Shown one piece after another: positions 12,235 through 24,121 of a stretch of DNA of 64,000 bases. The translations under genes were made by a program, and so were the position numbers. The stretch spans positions 92,826,641 through 92,890,640 of the forward strand of contig NC_081846.1 in NCBI RefSeq assembly GCF_963259705.1, given 5' to 3'. The notes under the pieces are model-generated. The model did no database searches. It had not been told where the DNA came from and saw only the letters and a program-made list of their open reading frames with translations. Each line of letters starts with the position of its first letter. Positions within the stretch are counted from its first letter, which is position 1. The DNA is from Myotis daubentonii (lineage: Eukaryota > Chordata > Mammalia > Chiroptera > Vespertilionidae).

Positions 12235-13282
12235 CTGGGCAATGGAATGAAAAAGAACACAGATGAGGCATTTTCTGGGGTCTTTGTCAATTCAGAAACT
12301 GCATGTTCAGTGGTCATTACATGTCAGGCATCATTATTTCACTTGACACTTGCTCTCACAGTAATTCAGGGGACTTTCCCATTTAAAACTATAAGTTTAT
12401 ATTTATTCCAAATTATAAGTAAACTCTTATTAAATGGTGTGCTTGGTGGATATCAGTTGGATTGGGTATCTTGCATTGATATTTCTGGAGATCTATCTAT
12501 ACACATTATCAACAACTTTGAATCATGCCTGAAAGACAGTATGCAGGGATTCAAAGGGGGATATCAATTCAAATTCCTCAGGAAAAATTGTGCAGTAAGC
12601 AGATATATGGTGTGACTTTTATGAAGTTCTTAATGAATATCAATATATTTAATTGCTCTTCATACTGATATATATATACATACACACACAGACTGAGCTG
12701 TAAAAGGATGAATTTTTATTTTTGAAGAAATTATGCACTATGTTGTCACTGTCCCTGTTTCAATCTTAGCAAGCTCATTGCTGCTTAATTCATTGTTTAA
12801 GATTATCTTCATGTCTCTTGAATATGAGTACTATTCATATTTATACCAAAATGCCGTGGTGAATGTAATGTGCTTAGTGTTTACATTTCTGATGCGTTGG
12901 TTAAAACTGGGTTGAGGTGTAATGTGTTATTGATTTGGTGTTTGTAAATGTAAATGTGAAATGAGCTTTGTGTGACTGAGGAGGGTATGTGTGCTTTCTG
13001 TCACTGTGTTAGTTCAGCACATAGTTATTGCATAATGTGTAGATTGCATTATCAATAATAATGGACTTACATGCTTTATATTTTATGCTATTTAGATAAG
13101 GAATGTTATCACTAAGAAAATTGTCTTTGAGACTAGAGCAGTTAGTATATTTCTAAAATGTGAGACAATAGTTATAGAATCTGGGGATGTGAAAATAAAG
13201 GTTTATAAGAGAAAGAATACCTGTGCTTTGAAATTCATGGCAGTGAATGCAGAGAATATTTTGTAATATAAGATATGCCATA

Positions 13283-14578
13283 GCAAAATCCCCCCTAGTA
13301 TTAGCTACAACAATCAAGGCTTAACTACAAGACTGAGCACAAAGGCCTCGTGGGGGTGCACCAAGAAAGCATAACAAAATGCAGAGACAAAGAAACAGGA
13401 CAAAATTGTCAATGGAAGATATAGAGTTCAGAACCACACTTTTAAGGTCTCTCAAGAACTGTCTAGAAGCCGCCGATAAACTTAATGAGATCCTCGAGAA
13501 ATCTAATGAGACCCTCGATGTTGTGATAAAGAACTAACTAGAAATTAAGCATACACCAACTGAAATAAAGAATACCATACAGACTCCCAACAGCAGACCA
13601 GGGGAGCGCAAGAATCAAGTCAAAGATTTGAAATGTGAAGAAACAAAAAACACCCAACCGGAAAAGCAAAATGAAAAAAGAATCTGAAAATAAGAAGATA
13701 GTGTAAGGAGCCTCTGGGACAGCTTCAAGCGTACCAACATCAGAATTATAGGGGTGCCAGAAGATGAGAGAGAGCAAGATATTGAAAACCTATTTGAAGC
13801 AATAATGACAGAAATCTTCCCCCACCTGGTGAAAGAAATAGACTTACAGGTCCAAGAAGCCCAGAGAACCCCAAACAAAAGGAATCCAAAGAGGACCACA
13901 CTAAGACACATCACCATTAAAATGCCAAGAGCAAAAGACAAAGAGAGAATCTTAAAAGCAGCAAGAGAAAGAAACTCAGTTACCTACAAGGGAATACCCA
14001 TACGACTGTCAGCTGATTTCTCAACAGAAACTTTGCAGGCCAGAAGGGAGTGGGAAGAAATATTCAAAGAGGTGAATACCAAGAACCTACAACCAAGATT
14101 ATTTTATCCAGCAAAGCTATCATTCAGAATTGAAGGTCAGATAAAGAGCTTCACAGATAAGGAAAAGCTAAAGGAGTTCATTACCACCAAACCAGGATTA
14201 TATGAAATGCTGAAAGGTATCCTTTAAGAAGAGGAAGAGCAAGAAAAAGGTAAAGATACTAATTATGAACAACAAATATGCATCTATCAACAAGTGAATC
14301 TAAGAATCAAGTGAATAAATAATCTGAAGAACAGAATGAACTGGTGATTATAATAGAATCAGGGACATAGAAAGGGAATGGAATGACTATTCTTGGGGGG
14401 CAAAGGGGTGTGGGAGATGTGGAAAGAGACTGGACAAAAATCGTGCACCTATGGATGAGGACAGTGGGTGGGGAGTGAGGGCAGAGGGTGGGGTGGGAAC
14501 TGGGAGGAGGGGAGTTATGGGGGGGAAAAAGAGGAACAAATGTAATAATCTGAACAATAAAGATTTAATTAAAAAAAA
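13283..14578 (+). mobile_element. HAL1 (half-LINE1, ORF1 only), 5'-truncated
   Basis: L1-derived element with an ORF1-like frame followed directly by a 3' UTR (G-rich stretch near 14450-14530) and an A-tail, with no ORF2. It is flanked by a 13-bp target-site duplication aagatatgccata at 13270-13282 and 14579-14591. Unit 5 at the equivalent position (about 18460) has no element. It starts within the 5' UTR. Confidence 0.88.
13379..14227 (+). pseudogene. HAL1 ORF1 (L1 ORF1p-like), decayed
   Basis: An 849-bp ORF1 relic, same length as the 59 kb copy. The first 53 codons are open (MQRQRNRTKLSMEDIEF start), then stops interrupt it near 13535 and at about 13685-13695. From 13754 to the TAA at 14225-14227 it is open and encodes the RNA-binding and C-terminal part (RHITIKMPRAKDKERILKAA, LQARREWEEIF, KLSFRIEGQIKSFTDKEKLK) typical of L1 ORF1p. 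Confidence 0.85.
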
Positions 14579-15561
14579 AAGATATGCCATAAGAAGTTGC
14601 ATTAGAAGGTTAAATGTGAAATATTGTCTTTTAGGAGATTAAAATAGAATATGGCCCCTATGGCCTAGCATTCAAATTCTTCAGCATTCACCACATAGAA
14701 TTGTGATCATATTGAAAAATATATGTAATAGATTGCCCAGAACATCACATTTTCAAGTAGTTCAAAGTCAAAGCAACCTGAATGATCAGAAGAGTATAAT
14801 CAATGAAGAAATAATATTCGTGAAATGATATACATATACCAAAAAGGAACAAAATTAACAACATGTACAACATGGATGAATTACACAAAGATAGTAATGA
14901 GTGAAAGGAACTAGACACAAAGTATTATCATGCCTCTCCATTTCCATAAAATTTAAAAACAGGGATACTAACCTAGGGTCCTAGGAGTCAGAGAAATTAT
15001 AACTCTTTGGATAATATGGAATTTTAATCCACGTGGAATATTAAAAGGAATTAGATGATAGGGAAAGTGAGTTCATAGGAATTTCATATGTAATGAATGG
15101 GAATGGAAACTTTGCTATGAAAGTATATGGATGTTATGGGATCTTCACTTGGGTATCTCTGCACTCTACCTCAAGTTCAGTTCTGGAGGATCCTACAACG
15201 TTCGGCCTGTGGTAAGTTCTTAGTGCTTCACAGGACCCTGATAATATTACAAGTGGTTGGCCAACTCATAGGAGCATGTTCTTCCTTGTTTCTCTGATAA
15301 AACTCTCATCCTCTTAGGCCCTCTCCCATTATTTCCTCCAATAGAACACTGTTCTCCACTGATCGCCTTGGGCTCCCTCCAGCTGTTTTTGGTGTTTTCC
15401 CTTGCTTCCAGTGCTGATCTTACTAAGAAGATGCAGAATCATTGGAGTATCTGTTTGTACTGGGCAGCTTGTTGTCGGTTAATGGGCAGCAACACTTGGC
15501 TCATCCATGGGTTCTATCTAGATCTCACCTCCCTTTGCATCCTACACAATAGTCCTTCTAC

Positions 15562-15696
15562 CAGCATCATTTTGCTTTACTTTAGAAGAGATGGAGGTAA
15601 AACTCTCTAAAGAAGAGGCCTTCCATGCTTTCTGGCATTGAGTTGGCGCCAGTGCCTTGTGCCTGCACTGCAAAGCATCTCCTGAATTCTGCTTTG
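15562..15696 (-). CDS. FAM170A: FAM170A-like exon E2, unit 4 copy (intact)
   Basis: 135 nt, phase 1-1, 44 open codons (KQNSGDALQCRHKALAPTQC, then QKAWKASS and SSKVKQNDAG). The acceptor is atttctcag; the donor is GCTG|gtagaa, weaker than gtaagg. It lies upstream of B copy 4, from which it is now separated by the HAL1 insertion. Confidence 0.63.
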
Positions 15697-16042
15697 CTGA
15701 GAAATTAAAAATAATAGATATACAGAACATTCTTGTAATTTGTGTATTTACCAGTCCATTAAACAAAGAGTCTACCATGTACACATTCATTGAGCACACA
15801 TAGCATGGATGGGTACTATTATATGGTTCTTATGAAAATATTCAATGCACGGAGTAGTTATTGTGCTAATATCTGTCCTGGGTTTGTTCAAAGTGGCTTC
15901 TTGGAAAATGGAACAGAGATTGCTGTCTGCTTTCAACCTGGACATAAAACTCTGTTATCTTTGTTAGCTTCCCTTGAAGGTAGTTCTGGCCATGAGATTA
16001 CTTTTCTACAATGGAAAATGAATGGAAATGACATGTGCCATT

Positions 16043-16164
16043 TCAGGCTTCGCCATACAAACCTTGAATGTGACCCTCTGTGCTCTTCTGCTTCCTGACT
16101 GGCTGGATTGCAGGCATCTCAGAGGCTCCAGTACAGCCAATTTTTTGATATAGTTGATGGATTT
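16043..16164 (-). CDS. Alternative terminal exon D, unit 5 copy
   Basis: 122 nt: acceptor tttcccag, then AA completing a Glu codon with exon B's last G, 39 sense codons and TGA at 16045-16043. It starts EIHQLYQ (compare EIK in unit 1) and includes SEMPAIQ. The last 20 codons are identical to units 2 and 3 although exon B of this unit resembles unit 4, suggesting gene conversion. Confidence 0.5.
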
Positions 16165-17222
16165 CTGGGAAAGAAAATTTTTAACATAAGCAAGCTAGAA
16201 GATGTGTGTGAAGTCTATAGGGCTTAAGATGTCCATGACGCACACGAGAATTTGGAGTGAAAGCTCATATGCATATTGTATTTCAGAATTCTATGTGTGG
16301 GATACTTTGAGTTGTTTACATGGCATATCCATGTGGGAATAAGGATGTAGTTTTGTGTGCAAGTATTTTTGTAATTGTATGCATGTATTAGAATATTTCT
16401 GTTGAGTGTTTTCCATGTTGGTAAAGAGGATGGGCAATGAGTGTGTGCATGTTTGCAATGTGGTATGACAGCATATGTGAATGGTGCAGGACTGGTCCTT
16501 GTTCTTACTGTAAGACAGTGAGACGGAGAGTATTAGGGGAAAGGTGTATGAGATCTCAGAGTGTTCAGTTCAGTGAAGATCTGAAGGCCTGGTAGCTGAA
16601 GTGCCATATAGATTAGAAAGGAAACAGATGAAAGTAAATTCTCTTCAGGGCATATAAATTTATTAGACTTTGACCTAAAGAGGTTTTCTGTGTGAGGGGA
16701 TGTGGTTTATTCCTGGGATTAGTGTGTGCATATTATGGAATTATTGAATCTGTTAATGATTTTGTGATGCAGTGAAGGTAAGACTGTGTCTCTGTAATGG
16801 GAATGGAGAATGGGAAAGAGACATGAAGCGGGAAAGCCTGTGTATATGGGAGAACAAGGGAAAAGAAGGACATACAGAGCCTTACTTGGTATTGGGGATG
16901 ACAGATGAGTGAGTGTGTGTGTGAGGGTCTCAGGTTGTGCTTCTCAGAGAGTAAGGTCTGAGTAAAATGTCGTGTACACACATCAGCACTGTCTATTGCC
17001 TCAGTTTCAGCTGGCGCTATGTTGGAAATTTGTGCTGAGCGACCTTGCCCTGTCCTTGAAGGCACACTGCCTGTTTGTCCCTCTGAGGGGCCTTAGTCCT
17101 AATTCCTCTTTCCTGAAGCCCTTTCCTGCTTTTGAGGGGAAAATGAACTAAGTAAAAGTAGGCTGAGCAATTAAGCTACATCTCTTGATTAAGTGCAGAC
17201 GGCTGCTTTGTTTATTTCTTAC

Positions 17223-17399
17223 CATCCTCATGCAGTCTCATATCTCCGTACACGAATACCTTCCTACACGGCTTAGATGGTCTGAAAACAACGGCCAAAG
17301 GTTTACAGAAGGCAGACTGATTCCCTGCTGCTTGACTACAGGCTGGGGCCTCCATTGGTGACATGGGTAGAGGTGCCTTGTCTTGAGTATTGCAGGGTC
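17223..17399 (-). CDS. FAM170A: FAM170A-like exon B, copy 5 (long form)
   Basis: 177 nt, phase 1-1, open, with acceptor attgcccag and donor gtaaga. It shares the 27-nt in-frame extension with copy 4 (KVFVYGD region). The core is SPMEAPACSQAAG. Confidence 0.74.
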
Positions 17400-17827
17400 C
17401 TGGGCAATGGAATAAAAAAGTACACTGAGATGAGGCATTTTCCGGCATTTTTGTCAATTCAAAAACTGCATGTTCAGTGGACAATACATGTCAGGTCTCA
17501 TCATTTCACTTGACACTTGCTCTCACAGTAATTCAGGGGACTTTCCCATTTAAAATTATATTTATTCCAAACTATTGGTAAACTCTTATTTAATGGTGTG
17601 TTTGGTGGATGTCAGTTGGATTGGGTATCTTGCATGTGATATTTCTGGAGATCTATCTATACACATTATCAACAACTATGAATCATGCCTGAAAGACAGT
17701 ATTCAGGGATTTAAAGGTGGATATCAATTCAAATTCCTCATGAAAAATTGTGCATTTAGCAGATATATGGTGTGACATTTATGAAGTTCTTAATGAATAT
17801 GCATATATTTACATTGCTCTTTATACT

Positions 17828-17828
<1 letters not shown>

Positions 17829-17879
<51 letters not shown>
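17829..17879. repeat. (TA)n microsatellite
   Basis: An uninterrupted TA run of about 50 bp in unit 5. The equivalent place in unit 4 (about 12670) has only a short TA/CA run. Confidence 0.95.
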
Positions 17880-17883
<4 letters not shown>

Positions 17884-19442
17884 GAGCTGTAAAAGGATAA
17901 ATTTTTAGTTTTGAAAAAATTATACACTATTTTGTCGCTGTCCCTGTTTCAATCTTAACAAGCTCACTGCTGCTTAATTCACTGTTTAAGATTATCTTCA
18001 TGTCTCTTGAATGTGTGTACTATAGTATTATTCATATTTACAGCAAAATGCCGTGGTGAATGTAATGTGCTTAGTGTTTACATTTCTGATGCGTTGGTTA
18101 AAACTGGGTTGAGGTATAATGTGTTATTGATTTGGTGTTTGCAAATGTAAATGTGGAATGAGCTTTGTGTGACTGAGGAGGGTATGTGTGCTTTCTGTCA
18201 CTGTGTTAGTTCAGCACATAGTTATTGCATAATGTGTAGATTGCATTGTCAATAATAATGTACTCACGTGCTTTATATATTATGTTGTTTAGATAAGGAA
18301 TGTTATCACTAAGAATATTGTCTTTGAATCTAGAGCAGTTAGTATATTTCCAAAATGTGAGACAATAGTTATAGAATGTGGGGATGTGAAATGAAAGTTT
18401 ATGAGAGAAAAAAATGCCTATGCTTTAAAAATAAAGGCAGAGAATGCAGAGAATATTTTGTAATATGTCATAACAGCAAACTGCATTAGAAAGTAAAATG
18501 TGAAATATTCACTTTCGAGGAGGTTAAAATGAATATGGCCTCTATGGCCTAGCATTCTAATTATGAAGCATTCACCACATAGAATTATGGTCATATTGAA
18601 AAATATATGTAATAGATTGCCCAGAACATCACATTTTCAAGTAGTTCAAAGTCAAAGCAACCTGAGTGATCAGAAGAGTATAATCAATGAAGAAATAATA
18701 TTCATGAAATGATATACATATACCAAAAAGGAACAAAATTAACATCACGTACAACACGGATGAATTACACAAGTGTAGTAATGAGTGCAAGGAACTAGAC
18801 ACAAAGTATTATCGTGCCTCTCCATTTCCATAAAATTTAAAAACAGTGATACTAACCTAGGGTCTTAGGAGTCAGAGAAATTATAACCCTTTGGATGGTA
18901 TGGAATTTTAATCCATGTGGAATATTAAAAGGAATTAGATGATATGGAAAGTGAGTTCATTGGAATTTCATATGTAATGAAAGGGAATGGGAAACATTGG
19001 CTATGAAAGTATATGGATGTTATGGGATCTTCACTTGGGTATCTCTGCACTCTACCTCAAGTTCAGTTCTGGAGGATCCTACCACTTTGGGCCTGTGTTA
19101 AGTTATTATTGCTTCACATATTTCTGGTAAATACAACATGCCCTTGTCCAGATCATATAAAAATATACTTCCATGTTTCTCTAATAGGCCCTCTCCTATT
19201 CTTTCCTCAAATAGAATGCTGTTTTCCACTGATCTCCTTGGGCTTGCTCTAGTCCTATTCCTTGTTTTTCGCTTGGAATGTATTACTTCCACTGTTTATC
19301 CTATTAAAGATGATGCAGCAGCATTCCTGTTTTTGTCCTTGGCATCTTTGTGTTGACTATTTGGCAGAACCATTCAGCTCAACCCTGGGTTCTGTCTAGA
19401 TCCCAACCTCCCTTTGCAGCCTATTGAATAGTCCCTCCTTAG

Positions 19443-19583
19443 CAGCACCATTTAGCTTGCCTTTAGAAGAGATGCAAGATAAACTGTCTGAAGAAGCAGC
19501 CTTGCATGCTTTCCAGACTTGAGTTAGGGCCACTGCCTTGTTCTGTGCCTCAAAGCACCTTCTCATATGTATGTTCAGCTTTG
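19443..19583 (-). pseudogene. FAM170A-like exon E2, unit 5 copy (donor lost)
   Basis: 141 nt with 46 open codons in the same phase (AVALTQVWKACKAASSDSLS region) and a good acceptor atttctcag. The donor is GCTG|ctaagg: the invariant GT is CT, so normal splicing should fail. Six nt longer than the other intact copies, without frame loss. Confidence 0.6.
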
Positions 19584-20002
19584 CTGAGAAATTCAATAAA
19601 AGTAATAGAGATGTAGTTGATGTTGTTATTTGTGTATACTAGTATATCTGTCCATTTAACAAACAAGAAGAGTCTACTATGTGCCCTGTTCAGTGAGCAC
19701 ACATTGCCTTCATCTTCCCTGATAGTGTAATACGGTTCTCATGAAAATATTAAATGCACAGAAATATTTATTGTCAATAAATGTCATGTGTGACTGGGTT
19801 TGCACAAAGAATGTTCTTTGAAATGGACAGAGACTGCTGTCTCCTTTCAATCTGGACATACTGCTATGTTATGTTTATTAGCTTCCCTTGCAGGTAGTTC
19901 TGACCATGCGGTTACATTTCTACAATAGGAAATGAAGGGAAATGATAGGTGCTACTTCCAGGCATCACTATACAAACCTCCTTTGTGCTCCTGCGGGCTC
20001 TT

Positions 20003-20079
20003 CTATTTCCTAACTGACTGGGATACAGGCATGTTAAAGGTTCCAGGACAGAAAACATTTCGATGTGATTGATGGAATC
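20003..20079 (-). pseudogene. Exon D, unit 6 copy (acceptor lost)
   Basis: In frame from the homologous start and containing NMPVSQSVRK before TAG at 20005-20003, so shorter than the others. The acceptor AG has become GG (ctttcctgg), so this copy is probably not spliced. MPVSQ here matches the unit 1 zinc-finger exon exactly, supporting common origin of D and the terminal exon start. Confidence 0.5.
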
Positions 20080-21098
20080 CCAGGAAAGACATTTTCAAAT
20101 GTAAGAAAACTAGAAGATGTGTGTGAAGGTGGTAGGAGTTAAGATGGCCATGACCTACATGAGCATGTGGAGTGAAAGTTCACGTACATATGGTATTTCA
20201 GAATTCTGTGTGTGGGTTACTTTGTTTGATGTGATTACATGGTATAACACTGTGGGAATGAGGATGTACTTTGTGTGCAAGTTTTCGCTGAGTGGGATGC
20301 ATATTCCGGGACTTACCTGGGTGTGTATTCCATGTCTGTGAAAAGGGATGGTGACTGAGGGTGTGCATCTTTGCTATGTAGTGTGACAGCACATGTGAAC
20401 AACTGCAGGAGTGGGACCTGTTCAACTTGAGATTTTGAGAGGGAGCCTGTTAGGGAACATGTGTGTGCACTCTCAGAATGTTCACTCCATGAAGGACTGA
20501 AGGCCTGGCTGCTGAAGAGCCATATGGTTACACACACAACAGGTGAAATTTCATTTCCTTCTGGGCATGTTAGGTTATCTGTATGGATTATATATGGAAT
20601 TAGTGTGTAAATGGGTGAGTCTGAAAATGATTGTGTGAAGGAATGAAGACAAGAGTGTACCTAGGTAATGCTGCTAGAGAGTGGGAAAGATAGGTGCATG
20701 GTGAAGGCCTCTGTGTATGAGAGAACGAGGGAAAAGAAGGAGAAATGGAGCCTTACTGGGTATGAAAGAGGACAGAAGTGTGAGTCTGTGAGAATCTTTG
20801 TCTGTACTCATTTGAGTCTTAGGTTCTAATTAAACTTTCTTATACTGATTGGCATGGTCCTCTACCTCAGCCACAGCTGCCCCAGTGCTGCTATGTTGGG
20901 GATTTTTTGCTGAAGGACTTTGCCCAGTTCTAGAATGTATACTCCCTACTTGTTCCTCTGCAGAAGCATTAGTACTCTTTCTTCTACCCTGAAACCTTTT
21001 CCTGTTTTTGAGAGAAAAGTGAGCTACGTAGAGAATAGCCTGAGAGTTAAGCTTCATCTCATGACCAAACTCAGATCCCACTTTTGTGTATTCCTTAC

Positions 21099-21248
21099 CA
21101 TCCTTATCGAGACAGGGATGCGTTGGTGGGGAGAGGATACAGATGAAAGGTTTAGAGATGTCAATCCTTTCTCCTGCTGCCTGATTACGGGCTGGGGCCT
21201 CCGCAGATGTCTGACGCTGAGGTGTGTCCTCTTGGATGTTGCATTGTC
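21099..21248 (-). CDS. FAM170A: FAM170A-like exon B, copy 6
   Basis: 150 nt, phase 1-1, fully open (QCNIQEDTPQRQTSAEAPAR start, ending PCLDKDG). Acceptor attgcccag and donor gtaagg are intact. It is the most diverged copy, and the 27-nt extension is absent. No E2 is recognisable upstream, where an L1 relic begins at 22.62 kb. Confidence 0.7.
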
Positions 21249-22621
21249 CTGGGCAATAGAATAAAAAAGAACATTGATGTGAGGCATTTTCTGAGGTCCG
21301 TGTCCACTCAAAAACTCCATGTTGAGTGGATATTACATGTCAGGCATCCTCACTTCAAATGACACTTGCTCTCACAGAAATTAAGGTGACTATCACACTT
21401 AATATTCCATTTACCCCAAACTCTAAGCAAGCACTTATTAAATGGTATGTTTGTGGATGTCAGTGGCATTGGGTATTTCTGCATGTGATATTCTGAAGAT
21501 CTACATAGATTATCAACAACTTAATGTCTTGTGTGAAAGACAGTGTGCAGGAACAAAAGTTGGATATCAACCCAATTTCCTCATGAAAAAGTGTACAATT
21601 TGGAAGTATGTGGTGTGAGTTTCATGAAGCATCCTGCATGTATCCATATATTTATATTGCTACCTATAGTGATATTGATATACAGACAGAGATACAAAAA
21701 GATGAATTTTTATTTTTGAAGAAATTATATGACTATGTCACTGTCCCAGTTTCAATGTTACCCAAGCTCAATGCTCATTATTATCAAAGAATGTGTGCTA
21801 TGTATATTACTCATATTTGTAGCAAAATGCTATGGTGAAGGTAATGTGCATGGTGTTTAAGTTTATAATGTGTTGGTTAAAACTAGATTAAGGTTTAATG
21901 TGTGATTGATTTGGAGTTTGCAAATCTGAATATGGGCTGGGCTCTGTGTGACTGAGAAGGGCATCTGTGCTCTTTGTGTGGTAGTTCAGCACGTATTTAT
22001 GTGTGTAGATTGAATTTCCTGTAATGAAGGATTTGTGTGTTTTTCATATCATGCAGTTTAGATAGGGAATTTTATTACTGAACATATTCTCTTTCAGACT
22101 AGTGAAGTTGCAAAATGTGTGAGGGCATAATTAAAGATGTGAAGATGTAAAAATGAAGGTGTATAAGAGAAAGAATACCTTTGCTTTAAAAAAGATGCAA
22201 AGAGTACAAAAAAAGAGAGTGTAAATTCGGAGGCCAGTAACATGTAATAGCCCTAGAAGTTAAAAGCATGAACGATTGAGTTCTCAAGGGGTTAAGATAG
22301 AATATGGCACCTTAGGCCCAGCAGTCTAGCTCTTCAGCATCCACCAAGTAGAAATGTGTCCATACTGAAAAATACTTGTAATAGAATGCCCAGAACATCA
22401 CCTTTTCATGTAGTTCAGACACAAAGCAACAGAAATGCTCAGAAAAAATTATAATCAATGGAGAAATTATATTCATGCAATGCCATACAGATACCAAGAA
22501 TGAAAAAGCTAAAGTCAAATGCTACATGAATGAACATCATAAATATAACGAAGAGAGAAAGGAACCAGACACAAAGTATGTATTTTGCACTTCTGTTTAC
22601 CTAAAATTCAAAAGCAGGGAT

Positions 22622-22880
22622 ACCAATCTCACAAACAAAATAGAAACAGGGGCATGGACACTTGGAATAGCCTGACCCCTCTCACAGAGGAGGAGAGAGG
22701 AGATGGGATGAGAGAAGGTAAAGGGATTAGCCAAAGAGCACATATGCATAATTGATAAACACAGACAACAGTGTTGTGATGGCCACAGGAAAGGGGGAGT
22801 GGTTGTGGGGGAGGTGGGCAAGACTTAAGGCCGTTGGGCAATGACAACGCTTGTAGTAATAGTACCAATGATAAAAATAC
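22622..22880 (+). mobile_element. L1 3' UTR relic at the array end
   Basis: Plus-strand sequence resembling an old L1 3' UTR (purine-rich, with a gggggaggtggg stretch near 22810). Repeat-unit homology stops just before it, so it marks the right end of the FAM170A-like array. Confidence 0.55.
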
Positions 22881-24045
22881 AGTTACAATATGATGTTGCC
22901 AAAGGTCCCCTGGAAGACGCAGAAATCCCAAACAAGTTGGAAATACCAGTTCCCTTGAGGAATGTGAGCTACCATTAGAACTTTGGTGTTGGCTCCAATC
23001 TGCCACCCTCCCACACCTGAGCAACAGTTCTTCCAGATACTGGTTGCTTGTTTACTTTCAATCTCCATAGTAACCAAAGCATTCCAGTTTTCCAGTTTTC
23101 AGAAAGAGCCACACTTTCTTCTTAATTTAACCATCATTGTTAATAGTTGTTTTTTTGTTGTTGTTGTTGTTTTTGTGTGTGTGTGTGTGTGTGTTTGTGT
23201 GTGTAACCCATTTTTTCTTACATTTCACATAGTAGGCCCACATTTATATCTTCAGAATCTAAATCATAACAATTCATTTTTACCCCTGAGTCAATAAATT
23301 CTATCTTCCATTAAACACTCATCCTTGCACAATAACTATCAGTGTTCAATGTCCTTCTCCCCCCACCCCCAATTTACTGCTCACCTCTAGGAGCCAGACT
23401 TTCTTCCTGATTAACAGGAGAATATACTATTAAAAAACCAGCAGCAACAGCATTTACTCTACCAATGCCCTTAGGCAGAAATCAAACACAGGGAAATACA
23501 TTTCCTAAGAAATATTATACTAATCAACCACTATGTCTCTAACAGAGCAACCCAGAGGGACATGATGCAGGTAGCACATGTCCTAACCCACAGTGACGAG
23601 GCCCTGGACATCTAAGTTTACTCATAGACTCCCTGGGCCCTAAAAAGATCAGCAGGCACACATCCATCTCAGTCTCTCAAGGTCTCTCTCTCCCTCCCTC
23701 CCACCACCCACTCCCTCTTCCCCCGGTTTATCTTCTTTCTCCTCTTCTCTTCATTCTCTCTCTTCTCTCTCCCACCCACAACTCATTCCCTTTCTACTCT
23801 ACCATCCTCCCTCTTCTTTCCTCACTCTCTCACTCTCTCTCTCCACCATCAAAACTAGGAATTCTCTATGTCTTTCTTTAGAAAAGAGCACCTGGTTACC
23901 CTATTCCCCGAGAATGTGCATAACACATACCTCTTGACATGCTTGCAGTTTTGATGAAATGCCTGCCTTCCAGATGTTTCTGTTTCTCTTTATGATTCAT
24001 GGTTGAACTCGTTAAAGAGTCACTCAAATCAGACACCTTTCTCCC
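22881..24045. other. Non-coding interval with simple repeats
   Basis: No gene seen. It contains a (GT)n run at 23177-23204 and a strongly pyrimidine-rich CT stretch at 23665-23860. Confidence 0.6.
23177..23204. repeat. (GT)n microsatellite
   Basis: About 14 GT units with one TT interruption. Confidence 0.95.
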
Positions 24046-24121
24046 CCAAACAGCAGAGTTTGGGGGTTCTCCCCCAAATGGGGTTCTCCCCCAAACTCTG
24101 CTCTCAGAGTCTGGGGGAGAG
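24046..24121. repeat. Cluster of hairpin-forming repeats
   Basis: The motif ctcccccaaa and its complement tttgggggag alternate in a 75-bp stretch, so several stem-loops are possible. Non-coding. Confidence 0.7.

Larger units (their letters stand above)
1..22620 (-). repeat. Six-unit tandem array of FAM170A-like internal exons
   Basis: Six diverged copies of one 3.3-5.2 kb unit follow each other head to tail. Exon B recurs at 1593, 4950, 8369, 12058, 17223 and 21099, and the B-to-next-exon intron is always about 1.02-1.06 kb. Units 1 and 2 are almost identical over long stretches (for example 3170-4330 against 6600-7760). Units 4-6 are more diverged. Each unit also carries, between E2 and B, a relic of an ancient L1 3' end on the plus strand (about 2480-2680, 5840-6110, 9260-9530, 14700-14960, 18580-18850, 22360-22620). 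Extra length in unit 4 is a HAL1 insertion, and in unit 3 a hAT-type MITE. The right end abuts an L1 relic at 22.62 kb; the left end lies outside the window. Confidence 0.9.

Noticed and set aside
17829..23204. CRISPR-like or regulatory repeat arrays.
   Set aside because: The TA and GT runs are ordinary microsatellites with no spacer structure.
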